From IMG/VR virus record IMGVR_UViG_3300034104_002635, positions 1 to 25,846 of that record: a stretch of 25,846 bases of DNA; one strand, written 5' to 3'. Positions 9,185-17,198 of this stretch are shown here, one piece after another. The translations under genes and the position numbers were made by a program. Position 1 is the first letter of the stretch; the number at the start of each line of letters is the position of its first letter. The stretch comes from a virus. Below the pieces are notes generated by a model. It was not told where the DNA came from. It ran no database searches and saw only the letters and a list, made by a program, of their open reading frames with translations.

Positions 9185-10119
9185 TTTGACACCGTCACTT
9201 TCTTGTAGCCGGAGCGAGCGCCGTAGAACGTGCCGATCATCTGCTCCGTGATCTCAGTGCCGACCGACGCCTTAATGGTGCTGATCGACAGCTTGTGGTC
9301 GCCGCACTTCACGACGGCCTTGTCCTGCGACGTGTTCATCTTCTTCATCTCCTCGATGCTGAGGGTCAGAAGCTCGGTCTTCGCTGCGTCCTTCTTGGCC
9401 TTGGCCTCCTTCTCAATCGCAGCGTTCTCCTGATACGTCTGGAACAAGTGGGCATGCTCCGTGGTGAGCGTCACCTCAGACATGGGCACGAAGTCCAGCA
9501 GGCGCACGACGGCGTCTCCGTCCTTATTGAAGTCCACCGGTGGTTCTTCGCCTGCCCGGACGCTGTCCCAGAACTTCGCGACATGAGATTTAATTTTCGA
9601 AATTATTTCCACGCTGCGAGGAACCTTCATGCGGCGTGGCTCGTTCCGTATCAGCGCAATCAGCCAGCCATACTCAGCGCCAGTGCAAGCCATCTGGTGC
9701 AGAACCTGAAGGACGTAGTTGTCGGGAGCGCAGGTGATCGTGTCACCTTCGTATTCCCAGCCGTCACCGTGGGCCGACCACTTGATCTCGACCGGGTGAC
9801 CACCGTCCGTCTGGAAATCCAGCGATGCGCCCATGCCGGGGCAGTCATCCGCGGTATAGTAATCGACGACCTTCTCGATCTTCATGTCCCAACGGTGCGC
9901 CGCCCAGTTAGCGATGCCGCTTTCGAGGAAGGTGCCAGCCTGAACAGACTTGTTGCCCGAGAGATCTTCGGGTGGCAGCTTGCCAGACTTCTCCATCCAC
10001 AGCTGCCATAGCGTCGTGAACGGGGACATGTCGAACAGCGCCGCGACTTCGCTTGCGCCGATGTGTTGTGATCTTATCTCATGCCAGTGCGTCTGGTCAC
10101 GGACGGATATTGCTCCCAT
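9181..10119 (-). CDS. YqaJ-type viral recombinase exonuclease (PD-(D/E)XK)
   Basis: 312 residues. All main motifs of the YqaJ/lambda-exo family are present: GASE at 21-24, the conserved Glu in GTFLE (E66), GASLD...VEIKW with D101, E111 and K113 as metal/catalytic residues, and Q138/Q142 in LQVLHQM. These enzymes resect dsDNA 5' to 3' to leave ssDNA for the annealase, here RecT. The C-terminal 100 residues are a Lys/Glu-rich coiled coil followed by a small beta-rich end. The start is supported by GGAGG placed about five bases before the ATG. It is coupled to the following 55-aa gene by a GTGA overlap. Confidence 0.92.
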   Translation of the reverse strand: MGAISVRDQTHWHEIRSQHIGASEVAALFDMSPFTTLWQLWMEKSGKLPPEDLSGNKSVQAGTFLESGIANWAAHRWDMKIEKVVDYYTADDCPGMGASLDFQTDGGHPVEIKWSAHGDGWEYEGDTITCAPDNYVLQVLHQMACTGAEYGWLIALIRNEPRRMKVPRSVEIISKIKSHVAKFWDSVRAGEEPPVDFNKDGDAVVRLLDFVPMSEVTLTTEHAHLFQTYQENAAIEKEAKAKKDAAKTELLTLSIEEMKKMNTSQDKAVVKCGDHKLSISTIKASVGTEITEQMIGTFYGARSGYKKVTVSK

Positions 10120-10165
10120 GTATGCCTCCGGTCTTGTTGTTGTGGGCTTGCAGGCATACCGCTGT

Positions 10166-10486
10166 CTACGGTTTTATGTCAAGCCCCTTGTAAACGTCAT
10201 CGAGAGAGCGGGCTAAGATATAGATTCCGCCGCGCCTTTCCCATGCAAGCTGCCACGCAGCCTGCACCTGACGCTGCTTACCGCGCTGTGCTTTCACCTC
10301 GATGGCAAACGCGCGACCGGGGGTAATGACACCCAGCAAGTCCGGGGTTCCCTCCGGCGCCGACTGAATCACGCGAGCCCCGCCGTCCAGAGGGCGGAAC
10401 TTACCCACGTTGATGCGGAACATCATGATGTCCGTGCGCCGCCCTAGGGCGAGACGGATCTCGGCTTGGAGGATTGCTTCTTTCAT
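10166..10486 (-). CDS. VRR-NUC domain nuclease
   Basis: 106 residues, the usual size of stand-alone phage VRR-NUC proteins. An N-terminal helix carries E9, followed by the motif GTPDLLGVI with D49, then FAIEVKAQRGKQ with E63 and K65, and a following Gln-rich helix. This is the PD-(D/E)XK layout of the family, which includes FAN1 and phage Holliday-junction or flap nucleases. It overlaps the stop of the upstream 285-aa gene (ATGA) and precedes the exonuclease, so it probably resolves or trims branched replication and recombination intermediates. Confidence 0.9.
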   Translation of the reverse strand: MKEAILQAEIRLALGRRTDIMMFRINVGKFRPLDGGARVIQSAPEGTPDLLGVITPGRAFAIEVKAQRGKQRQVQAAWQLAWERRGGIYILARSLDDVYKGLDIKP

Positions 10487-11340
10487 GCCCGCGACTCCAC
10501 CTTGTAATCCTTCACCACGATGCCGTCCGTGCCGTTAATCATTGCGGCTCTTACCCACGACTTGCGACCAGACTTGTATGTCCGCCAATGGCCACGACGC
10601 AGGTGAGCGACGGGTGATGCGTGTGTGCCGCCCTTGCTGACCTCCGACACCCGGCGCTTCCCGGTGATCGTGATGACCTTGTAGGTGTAGAGCGGCTTCT
10701 TCCCACGAATCCGGCGCTGCCTTGCAAGCTCGGCGTCGGGACGGTGGTCGGTGAACTCGGTGTCGTATTCCGCCAGAGCCTTGCAGAAGTCCATGTAAAC
10801 GGACAGTTCTTGGTTTAGGTTCCGCAACTCGGCGGTGATGTAGAGATCCAAAGACATCCAGCTGCTAATCGCTCCATCCCACACCTCCCCCGCTGCAAGA
10901 ATGTCGTCGGTGAGAGCCTTCGCCTCCGACCGGCTTAGCGTGATCTCCTTACCGTAGTAGAACCGGCAATAGATCGCTGGCGGTATCCAGCAAGCCTTGT
11001 GGTCCCTAAAAAAGGCGGGGAAGAGCACGACGCTGTCACCCTCATCAACCGCCATAACCAAACGTTTTGAGGATCGAAATTCACCGGGCTTCAACACGCT
11101 GTCGGCTGTCACGAATTCAATAACGGTAGTTGGGAACGGTGGCTTCAACACATCTGTGGATACGATCACGCTGTCACCAGAATCTGGCAGCACGTACCCG
11201 TCCTCAGGTAGTTTAAAGTGAACTGCATGTGACTGCAGCCGTTTGCGCAGCCGCCCGAAAAACGCAGCCCCCTGCGGCTTTGTTTTCATATACCGCGTCA
11301 GATCATCGCAGAACTCATCCGAAAAATAACCGATGCTCAT
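10483..11340 (-). CDS. Phage protein of unknown function with basic C-terminal HLRRGHWR region
   Basis: 285 residues. The N-terminal two-thirds are mixed alpha/beta and acidic, with no enzyme motif I recognise. The C-terminal 85 residues are strongly basic and aromatic (KKPLYTYKVITI, then HLRRGHWRTYKSGRKSWVR, then a GTDGIVVKDY end). I associate this ending with conserved phage proteins of unknown role, and it could bind nucleic acid. It sits inside the nuclease/helicase operon, overlapping both neighbours by ATGA, so a DNA replication or recombination accessory role is plausible by context only. Confidence 0.75.
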   Translation of the reverse strand: MSIGYFSDEFCDDLTRYMKTKPQGAAFFGRLRKRLQSHAVHFKLPEDGYVLPDSGDSVIVSTDVLKPPFPTTVIEFVTADSVLKPGEFRSSKRLVMAVDEGDSVVLFPAFFRDHKACWIPPAIYCRFYYGKEITLSRSEAKALTDDILAAGEVWDGAISSWMSLDLYITAELRNLNQELSVYMDFCKALAEYDTEFTDHRPDAELARQRRIRGKKPLYTYKVITITGKRRVSEVSKGGTHASPVAHLRRGHWRTYKSGRKSWVRAAMINGTDGIVVKDYKVESRA

Positions 11341-11561
11341 TGCAGCGTCACCCCTTCCGTCTCACCGCTCAGGCATTCCATTGCGGCGTTGACCGCTGCG
11401 GCCATCGCCACGAAGCACCTGCTGGCCTCGATCTCCTCGATGCCGCGCTCTTCCTGCCATTCATCCAGTGCCCGCAGCAGACCAACTGACAGCGCCTGTA
11501 TCAGCGAGAGTGGTATCAAGACCGCATCGAGCTCTGGCTCGTTCCCATCGTCATCTTCCAT
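11337..11561 (-). CDS. Small acidic helical phage protein, unknown
   Basis: 74 residues, acidic N-terminus (MEDDDGNEPELD) followed by three predicted helices (LIQALSVGLLRALDEW; ASRCFVAMAAAVNAAMECL). No known motif. Its first 46 bases overlap the end of the upstream helicase gene in another frame, and its stop overlaps the next ATG (ATGA). A GAGAGGA Shine-Dalgarno lies about eight bases before the ATG. It may be a partner of the helicase, which is only a positional inference. Confidence 0.62.
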   Translation of the reverse strand: MEDDDGNEPELDAVLIPLSLIQALSVGLLRALDEWQEERGIEEIEASRCFVAMAAAVNAAMECLSGETEGVTLQ

Positions 11562-13003
11562 ATTGCTGTCCTCTCTTCTTCGGTTAGCCCGTTCGTGGTC
11601 TGAGCGTTGCGCGCCCCCACCTTCTTCGCAATGCGCGCAGCCTCCTGCCCGCAGATGACATTGAACGCCCAGTGCGTCGGATTCTTATACCCACGCTTAC
11701 GCGCGACGCTGGTCAGCACCTTGAACTTGTTCTGGAGCATGCCCTCTGGGGTCGCGACATTCTCCTCACCCTCACGGGCCATCATCACCAGATCGCCATC
11801 GACGTGCTTCACCATCCGTGGCTTCACGGGATAGACATGACCACACACAGGGCAGGTCGGGCTCGGCTTGTGCATGGCGAAGCAGGCGGTGCAGGTTCGC
11901 ACCGTCTCAGCCTTGTCGCCTTTGCCACGTTCCTGAACGAACCCATCAGCCAGCGACCACTCGCGGTCGTCGTCGATGAACCCATGCCGCGCCGTGTTGC
12001 CAGCGTGGTCGAGGATGATGGTCTTCTCCTTGTCAGGGTGGGGTCTGATCGCGCGCCCGCATTGCTGCAGGTATAGCCCCAGAGACTTCGTCGGGCGCAG
12101 CAGGATCGCCACCTCCACAGCCGGCAGGTCGAAGCCCTCGCTCACCAGATCGCAGCTGGTTAGCACCTGCACCCGGCCTTCCTCGAACGCCTTCAGGACG
12201 CCATCGCGTTCCTCTTCATTCATGCCGCCGTCGATGTGGCTAGCCGTGTAGCCAGCCTCCCGGAATTCTGCAGCCACATCCTTGGCGTGCCTCACGCTCA
12301 CGCAGAACGCGATAGCCTTCTTGCCCGACGCGTATTTCCCGTAGTGCTTGACTGCACTCCCGGTGATGACGGTCTTCACCATCGCCGCCTCAAGCTGCTT
12401 CTGCACGTAGTCGCCCATGCGCGTGCCCACTCCGTTCAGATCCGGCGCGCTCGGCGCATAGACGATAGCGTGGGATAGGAACCCCTGAGCGGTCAATTCA
12501 GCCACCGTAGGGCCCATCACCATGTCGTCGAACATCTGACCCAGCCCCTTGCCGTCGAGGCGCTCAGGGGTGGCTGTGACGCCCAATACGCGGGCACGCG
12601 GGAAACCAATGACGACCTTGCCCCAGCTGGAGTCAGGCGTGAAGTGATGCGCCTCGTCGCCGATGATGAGATCGAACGGCTGCATGCCTTTGATTCGCTT
12701 CACGAGCGTGAACACGGATGCCACGACGACGTTCGCCGTAGGCACGCCGCGATACCCGCCGGCCATCACCGCATGCGCCACGCCGACCTTCTTCAAGGCG
12801 GCACTGATCTGCTTCAGCAGTTCGCGGCGGTGGGCCACGATCAGGATGCGCTTGTTGTTCCGGGCCATGCCGGCGGCGATGTATGAAAAGATCACTGTCT
12901 TCCCTGAACCGGTCGGGCTGACCAGCAGGGTGTGCTTGTGACCAGAGCGAAAGCTATCGCGCACCGCCTGCACGGCGGATTCTTGGTAATCTCGAAGCTG
13001 CAT
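11516..13003 (-). CDS. SF2 DEAD/DEAH-box helicase with C-terminal zinc finger
   Basis: 495 residues from the ATG at 13003, chosen because AAGGA lies about six bases upstream and the protein then begins with the Q-motif-like MQLRDYQESAV. In-frame starts at 13027 and 13099 have no good ribosome site. Motif I SPTGSGKT at 29-36, motif II DEAH at 116-119, motif III-like GVTATP, and motif VI QQCGRAIRPHPDKEK are all present. A CxxC...CxxC finger (CTAC...CPVC) lies at about 368-386. The architecture matches phage helicases related to UvsW/RecG-like or Type III Res enzymes, ATP-driven translocases that remodel branched DNA. Neighbouring nuclease genes agree with this. Confidence 0.92.
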   Translation of the reverse strand: MQLRDYQESAVQAVRDSFRSGHKHTLLVSPTGSGKTVIFSYIAAGMARNNKRILIVAHRRELLKQISAALKKVGVAHAVMAGGYRGVPTANVVVASVFTLVKRIKGMQPFDLIIGDEAHHFTPDSSWGKVVIGFPRARVLGVTATPERLDGKGLGQMFDDMVMGPTVAELTAQGFLSHAIVYAPSAPDLNGVGTRMGDYVQKQLEAAMVKTVITGSAVKHYGKYASGKKAIAFCVSVRHAKDVAAEFREAGYTASHIDGGMNEEERDGVLKAFEEGRVQVLTSCDLVSEGFDLPAVEVAILLRPTKSLGLYLQQCGRAIRPHPDKEKTIILDHAGNTARHGFIDDDREWSLADGFVQERGKGDKAETVRTCTACFAMHKPSPTCPVCGHVYPVKPRMVKHVDGDLVMMAREGEENVATPEGMLQNKFKVLTSVARKRGYKNPTHWAFNVICGQEAARIAKKVGARNAQTTNGLTEEERTAIWKMTMGTSQSSMRS

Positions 13004-13106
13004 TGTATGTCCTTGTTTGGCAGACATCTTGGCCCGGTCTGCCAGCGGGGGGCGACGTGCCGACTCCCCAATGTTGGAGAGTCTTCCCGGCCCGTCCAAG
13101 CTCTGA

Positions 13107-13271
13107 TCAGTCTTTGCGCCGGCCCTTGGCGATACGCCCGGTCTTTCGGTCGCGATGGAACATCGTCTCGCATTCCATCTTTAGCTCGTGAAGCTCACGG
13201 CGCAGCTTTCCCTCGACGTGCATCAAGGCAAAGATAGCTGCCAGCAGAGCAAGTGCAATCAAAATAGTCAT
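13107..13271 (-). CDS. 54-aa small single-pass membrane protein
   Basis: A short gene with a strong GGAGG Shine-Dalgarno about eight bases before its ATG. The product has an N-terminal hydrophobic helix (MTILIALALLAAIFALMHV) followed by a charged, coiled-coil-like cytoplasmic tail (GKLRRELHELKMECETM) and a very basic end. It lies between the helicase and a 66-aa Cys-rich gene in the same direction. Topology suggests N-out/C-in. No family recognised; membrane tethering of a phage or host factor, or superinfection exclusion, are possibilities without direct support. Confidence 0.68.
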   Translation of the reverse strand: MTILIALALLAAIFALMHVEGKLRRELHELKMECETMFHRDRKTGRIAKGRRKD

Positions 13272-13316
13272 CGCTCACACCTCCATATCTCGCTCTTCGT
13301 TCTGATCAGGATGGCT

Positions 13317-13517
13317 TTAGTCACCCTGCAACACGCCTCTTTCAAACATGACGTTGCGGCTGCATCCAAGGCAAACTAGATGGTCGACATATGCACCCAA
13401 CTCGTGATTGACCATTACCACTGCCCACCCTTTGTATTCCGCATCTGGGTCGTTGCATTCGCAGACCATCATGCTGTCGGTAAAATTCTTACGACGAAAA
13501 TATATTACGTTAGTCAT
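13317..13517 (-). CDS. Cys-rich small phage protein, possible zinc binder
   Basis: 66 residues from the ATG at 13517, chosen because it overlaps the TGA of the upstream gene (ATGA); an upstream GTG at 13529 is the alternative. Cysteines in MVCECND and LVCLGCSR form a CxC...CxxC set that could bind one zinc ion, as in small zinc-ribbon proteins. Between them is a beta-rich core (YKGWAVVMVNHELGAYVDHL). Function unknown. Confidence 0.66.
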   Translation of the reverse strand: MTNVIYFRRKNFTDSMMVCECNDPDAEYKGWAVVMVNHELGAYVDHLVCLGCSRNVMFERGVLQGD

Positions 13518-14050
13518 TCGCATGACCACACTTCTGTAGAACGCTTGAGCTTCGGCCAGCCCTGATCGAGGGTGAAGCTACGCTCTTCAAACAATAAATT
13601 GTTCGTCGGCACGATGGTCAACCGGTCGCCAGTAGTTCGGATGAACATAAATTCTTTGTCCTGCGACGGCTCGTGCGTGAACGCATCACCCTGCGGAACC
13701 GCCGTAAACAGATACTCACCGGCCTCCCCGCTCTTCACCCGCACCCGTAGCCCGTCCAGATAGTCATACACCAAAAGCGAGAAGTCCCTGCCGTAGCAGT
13801 CCCAAACTTGCGCCTGCGACAGCGTCCAATCGGTGCATGCCGGATCGGCGCTGAACGCGAGGGCGTGTGGGGGCAGATTTCTGAACACCGCGCCACATTC
13901 AAGCATGACAGTGCAGCCCCACGCGCGGCCGGGGTGGCTATGCAAACCAAACCAAACAGCCGGCTCATACCCAACAGCACTCTCTCGGATGAATGCAGAA
14001 TCCACCCAAACGTAGTAGTGGCGCGGCAAGGATCCGCTGGAACTACTCAT
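13514..14050 (-). CDS. Conserved phage protein of unknown function (WFGLxSxPGRAWG type)
   Basis: 178 residues. Conserved-looking aromatic/glycine motifs run through it: VWFGLHSHPGRAWGC, ECGAVFRNLPPHALAF, VWDCYGRDFS and EYLFTAVPQGDAF. I recognise this pattern from replication-region proteins of other phages, where no function has been shown. It is beta-rich and soluble, with no transmembrane segment. Both ends overlap neighbours by ATGA, so it is tightly co-translated with a membrane microprotein upstream and a Cys-rich protein downstream. Confidence 0.78.
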   Translation of the reverse strand: MSSSSGSLPRHYYVWVDSAFIRESAVGYEPAVWFGLHSHPGRAWGCTVMLECGAVFRNLPPHALAFSADPACTDWTLSQAQVWDCYGRDFSLLVYDYLDGLRVRVKSGEAGEYLFTAVPQGDAFTHEPSQDKEFMFIRTTGDRLTIVPTNNLLFEERSFTLDQGWPKLKRSTEVWSCE

Positions 14051-14175
14051 GGCCAGATGTCGTCATCGTATAGCATGCCCAGCGTCTCCTGCTCGGTCGC
14101 CTTGTTACGGACGATCAGGAAGATCGCAGTCGCAAACGTCGCGACCATGACTGCCAGCAGGTATCGGCCCGACAT
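14047..14175 (-). CDS. 42-aa single-pass membrane microprotein
   Basis: Start ATG at 14175 with GAAGGG about six bases upstream. The product is a short N-terminus, one hydrophobic helix (YLLAVMVATFATAIFLIV), then a polar, acidic tail ending LYDDDIWP. It starts two bases after the stop of a predicted secreted protein and overlaps the next gene by ATGA. The same frame remains open upstream, but no start there has a ribosome site. Role unknown. Confidence 0.62.
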   Translation of the reverse strand: MSGRYLLAVMVATFATAIFLIVRNKATEQETLGMLYDDDIWP

Positions 14176-14177
14176 AG

Positions 14178-14354
14178 TTACCCTTCGATCTTCAGCGGGC
14201 AAACCCGGTAGCCGACGTTCAGCACAGTGCCGTTGTCGTAGCGGCAGAAGTGATTGCCGTTGGCATACCACTCAGCGACGAGGTAGCTCGCCAGAGCCAG
14301 CGCCGGGGTGGCGGCGGTCACTGCAATCACAGCGGCGATAATCAGTTTCTTCAT
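14178..14354 (-). CDS. 58-aa predicted secreted protein with two cysteines
   Basis: A short gene with a strong AGGAGA site before its ATG. The N-terminus MKKLIIAAVIAVTAATPALA is a textbook Sec signal peptide with a likely cleavage after ALA (about residue 20-22). The mature part is only about 36 residues, with two cysteines (HFCRYDNG and YRVCPLKI) that could form a disulfide in the periplasm. It is followed directly by a 42-aa membrane protein gene, so the two may act together at the envelope. No family assigned. Confidence 0.66.
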   Translation of the reverse strand: MKKLIIAAVIAVTAATPALALASYLVAEWYANGNHFCRYDNGTVLNVGYRVCPLKIEG

Positions 14355-14375
14355 GATACTCTCCTGTTTCTCAGC

Positions 14376-14603
14376 TTACTCGTAACGCCACACGCGCACA
14401 CCGCCATCGGCCAAGCGGACAACGAACTTCTTACCGTAGCGCCGACCCGCATGTGACGCAGTGCTGGTCATCGAGCGGAGCGGCGCGCCCTCGACGTAGA
14501 AGCTCTGCCCCACTTCCAGCTTCGTCCACGGATACTTCGGACGCCGACTGCTAGGCTGGCGCGCTGCCGGGATTGCGTAACCATCTTCAACTTGGAATGT
14601 CAT
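14376..14603 (-). CDS. Small beta-rich phage protein (DUF7303-like)
   Basis: 75 residues from the ATG at 14603, chosen because GGAGG lies about five bases upstream; a GTG at 14636 in the same frame lacks such a site. The core pattern KYPWTKLEVGQSFYV...GKKFVVRLADGGVRVWR is one I know from many small phage proteins, grouped as a domain of unknown function (I believe DUF7303). Likely a small beta-barrel. Its place just downstream of the primase genes suggests an early role. Confidence 0.72.
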   Translation of the reverse strand: MTFQVEDGYAIPAARQPSSRRPKYPWTKLEVGQSFYVEGAPLRSMTSTASHAGRRYGKKFVVRLADGGVRVWRYE

Positions 14604-14625
14604 TCTGTCCTCCGGTTTTTTAAAC

Positions 14626-14799
14626 TTATAAGTCACGGCGATACCGCTCGTCCCTAAATATCACGTTTGCTTCAGCTACGCTAATACCAAACGTGTATGT
14701 CAACTCATGCGGCTCACGCTCCATCAGTGTGGAATCAGGCCATGCGCGCACCGTCTGGAGCGCAAGCTCAAAGCCCTTCGATCTCTTCTTCAGTTTCAT
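14626..14799 (-). CDS. 57-aa small basic phage protein, unknown
   Basis: Start ATG at 14799 overlaps the TGA of the primase-helicase gene (ATGA); a GTG at 14814 is an alternative. The product has a basic N-terminus (MKLKKRSKGFELALQ) and an acidic, helical C-terminus (ISVAEANVIFRDERYRRDL). No motif recognised. Its conserved position after the primase argues for a real gene. Confidence 0.58.
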   Translation of the reverse strand: MKLKKRSKGFELALQTVRAWPDSTLMEREPHELTYTFGISVAEANVIFRDERYRRDL

Positions 14800-17198
14800 A
14801 ACCCTACTGGCCACTCATGCTTCGGTAGAAAAATCCCACGCGACATCGACCCCTTGAAGCGGATCGAGTTCTCGCTCTTCCGCGCGCTCGGGTGGCGCAG
14901 CAACACGCCCGACCAGCCTTCGTAATAGACCGACGTCTGCATGATCTTGTTCAGGGCAGCGATGCTCTGGCCAATCCACACCCCGACCGCCAGCCCATAC
15001 TCGATCTCAACCTTCAAGCCGACGCGCGCCAGTGACTCGTCCGCAATCTTCAGGCCCACGTCTGCGTTCTCTTGCCGGGTGAAGCAGATCACCAGAAGCT
15101 CACCAATCGTCCGGTCTTGCACGCCGTGCAGGGTCTCAACGCGGATCGCACTCTGCACGATGTGGTCGAGCAGCACCCGGTCTTCGCGCTCCGCCTTCAC
15201 CTGCAGGAACTCGTCGAGGTTCACCGTGTTCAGATACTTCTCGCACTGCTTCATGTCCAAACGCTTCGTCGAATAGAGGCTGTAGCATCCGGCCATCAGC
15301 GTCCCCAGCTGGTCGCCGATACGGCGGTTGGCCAGCACCGTGGCAATCGTTTCTTTGAAGACCAAGATGTTGTGGCGCAGCGTGAACAGGTTGTGCAGTT
15401 GGCGCCCCAGCAGGCGCTGCGGCATATCCCTTGGGATCGACGAAGCCAGCGCCACGAAGTCCTTGAACTCCTCCTCCTTCTTGCGCCGCTCCTGCAGCGT
15501 GAACGAATCCAGCGGTTTAATCGTCAGCACCGCCGTGCGCGTCAGGTCGGCGGCTTCCTTCAGGCCCACGCCAATCGATGACATCAGGAACGACGACCGC
15601 ATCGTGAACGCCCGCGCTTGGTGGTTCGCTGATCCCTTCAGGATGCGCCCACGCCCTTCGCTCGACGCCTGTCGCATCAGATCCATCACGGCCTTGCGCC
15701 GCGCCGCAGCCGCCATCTTATTCTCTTTTTCGTCGCTCTCCGCTTCGTCGAACACCACAGGCATGGCATCGTTCTGCACCACCTGCCGGATCCCGGCCTC
15801 CGTTGTGGCGCCCAGCGGATAGATCGCCAGATCGCCAAGGCATGCCCCGGCCACCGTGTTCACCACCGTGGACTTCCCTGACCCTTGGTTACCCGTGACC
15901 CACGCATGGGTGCGCCAGTCCAATCCGCCACACACCACCGCCGTTGCAATCCAGCCAGCCAGCAGGTCGCCGTAGATTGGCGCGTCCCACCGCACCTTCC
16001 CGCACAGTTCACGGATCATGCGACCATCGTCGTCGCTCGCCATCGTCTCGAAGTTATCGACGTTCAGGATCAGGTCGCGGCCCTTCTCGTAGATCCAGCC
16101 GCTCTTCAGGCGAACGTGAGACACCTCGCGCGTCGGCGCTTCAGGGCGGCTGACCAAGAGCTTGTTCCCAGAATTAAGGATCGCCCTCGGCCCGTCCCTT
16201 TCGTCAAGCCAGATGCCGCGCCCGCGCAGCTTGGTCGGATCATACACCCCGGCCTTGTGGCACTGCTCCATCAGCATCACGCCAGATGCAACCCAGTCCA
16301 CACCCTTGCCGTCTTCTTTGCCCTGCAGCCGACCCCAGTGATTGACGTCACCATAGACGTTCATGCACCCCTTCTGGCTCATCAGGCGGTCAGGATCGAA
16401 CACGATCACCTGCTGCTGGTTCTGCAGCATCAGCATATATTTGTTGTGGTCATGCCCCAGCGGTCGCCACTCACGCGCGGCCTCCTCGTCAGGGTCTTGA
16501 TCCTCCAGCGGCGTCACATCGACGACCACCTTAGGCACCGCCGCGCGCTTCAGTTCCCGGCGCAGGATGTCCGTGATCTGCTGCGGCTTCGCCTTCAACG
16601 GCAGCGTGTCGGCCAGATCCCAGCCATCCGGGAACACCGCACTCAGCGTCACAATCGACACCGGCACACGCTGCTCACCCAGTTTCTTCTGAATCTCCAG
16701 CGCCGCCTCGATGCCCGGCGTGTCGTTATCAGGCCAGACCACGCAGCTATGCCCAGCGAGCAGGCTCCAGTCCGTCTGATCGACAGCCTTCGCCCCGCCC
16801 TGCCACGTCGTAATGACCCAGCCCTCAGGCACATATTGCGCCGCACCATCGGCGGCCTTCTCGCCCTCGACGATCAGCACCGGTGCGCTCGGCGATGCCG
16901 CCAACAGGTCGCCGTTATACAGCGGGCGCTCCTTGCCGAACCCGGACGTGAGAAACTTCTTCCCGTCCCAGACAATCGGCCTGATCTCTTTGCGCGCACC
17001 CGGCGGATTCCACCGTGCCACCGCCCCAAACGCGGCGCCATCAGCCATGCGGTAGATCCACATCGCATCAGGCTCTGGGCCGAGAGACTTCCGCAGCGAG
17101 TCCGGGATCACCACCGGCTCAGGCATCGGCGTGACAATCTCGGCCTTAGCCGTGATGTCCTCAGCAATCGCCAGCGCCTTCAGGTCTACCTTACGCAT
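14796..17198 (-). CDS. Toprim / SF3-like primase-helicase
   Basis: 800 residues. A Toprim-like region has VLIVEGEK at 107-114 and the acidic pair WPDND around 154-158, the metal site of DnaG-type primases. A middle region of unknown fold (about 250-400) is followed by a helicase ATPase with Walker A GNQGSGKST at 436-444 and Walker B MPVVFDEAE at 479-487, then a helical C-terminal part. The order matches phage primase-helicases that prime and unwind at the fork. The zinc-ribbon part normally at the N-terminus is encoded by the separate gene just upstream, whose stop overlaps this ATG by eight bases. No phage DNA polymerase gene is present in the window, so a host polymerase may be recruited. 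Confidence 0.88.
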   Translation of the reverse strand: MRKVDLKALAIAEDITAKAEIVTPMPEPVVIPDSLRKSLGPEPDAMWIYRMADGAAFGAVARWNPPGARKEIRPIVWDGKKFLTSGFGKERPLYNGDLLAASPSAPVLIVEGEKAADGAAQYVPEGWVITTWQGGAKAVDQTDWSLLAGHSCVVWPDNDTPGIEAALEIQKKLGEQRVPVSIVTLSAVFPDGWDLADTLPLKAKPQQITDILRRELKRAAVPKVVVDVTPLEDQDPDEEAAREWRPLGHDHNKYMLMLQNQQQVIVFDPDRLMSQKGCMNVYGDVNHWGRLQGKEDGKGVDWVASGVMLMEQCHKAGVYDPTKLRGRGIWLDERDGPRAILNSGNKLLVSRPEAPTREVSHVRLKSGWIYEKGRDLILNVDNFETMASDDDGRMIRELCGKVRWDAPIYGDLLAGWIATAVVCGGLDWRTHAWVTGNQGSGKSTVVNTVAGACLGDLAIYPLGATTEAGIRQVVQNDAMPVVFDEAESDEKENKMAAAARRKAVMDLMRQASSEGRGRILKGSANHQARAFTMRSSFLMSSIGVGLKEAADLTRTAVLTIKPLDSFTLQERRKKEEEFKDFVALASSIPRDMPQRLLGRQLHNLFTLRHNILVFKETIATVLANRRIGDQLGTLMAGCYSLYSTKRLDMKQCEKYLNTVNLDEFLQVKAEREDRVLLDHIVQSAIRVETLHGVQDRTIGELLVICFTRQENADVGLKIADESLARVGLKVEIEYGLAVGVWIGQSIAALNKIMQTSVYYEGWSGVLLRHPSARKSENSIRFKGSMSRGIFLPKHEWPVGL

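Noticed and set aside
13003-13099. Longer N-terminus for the SF2 helicase
   Set aside because: The upstream in-frame starts lack ribosome sites, while the ATG at 13003 has AAGGA and starts at the expected Q-motif position.
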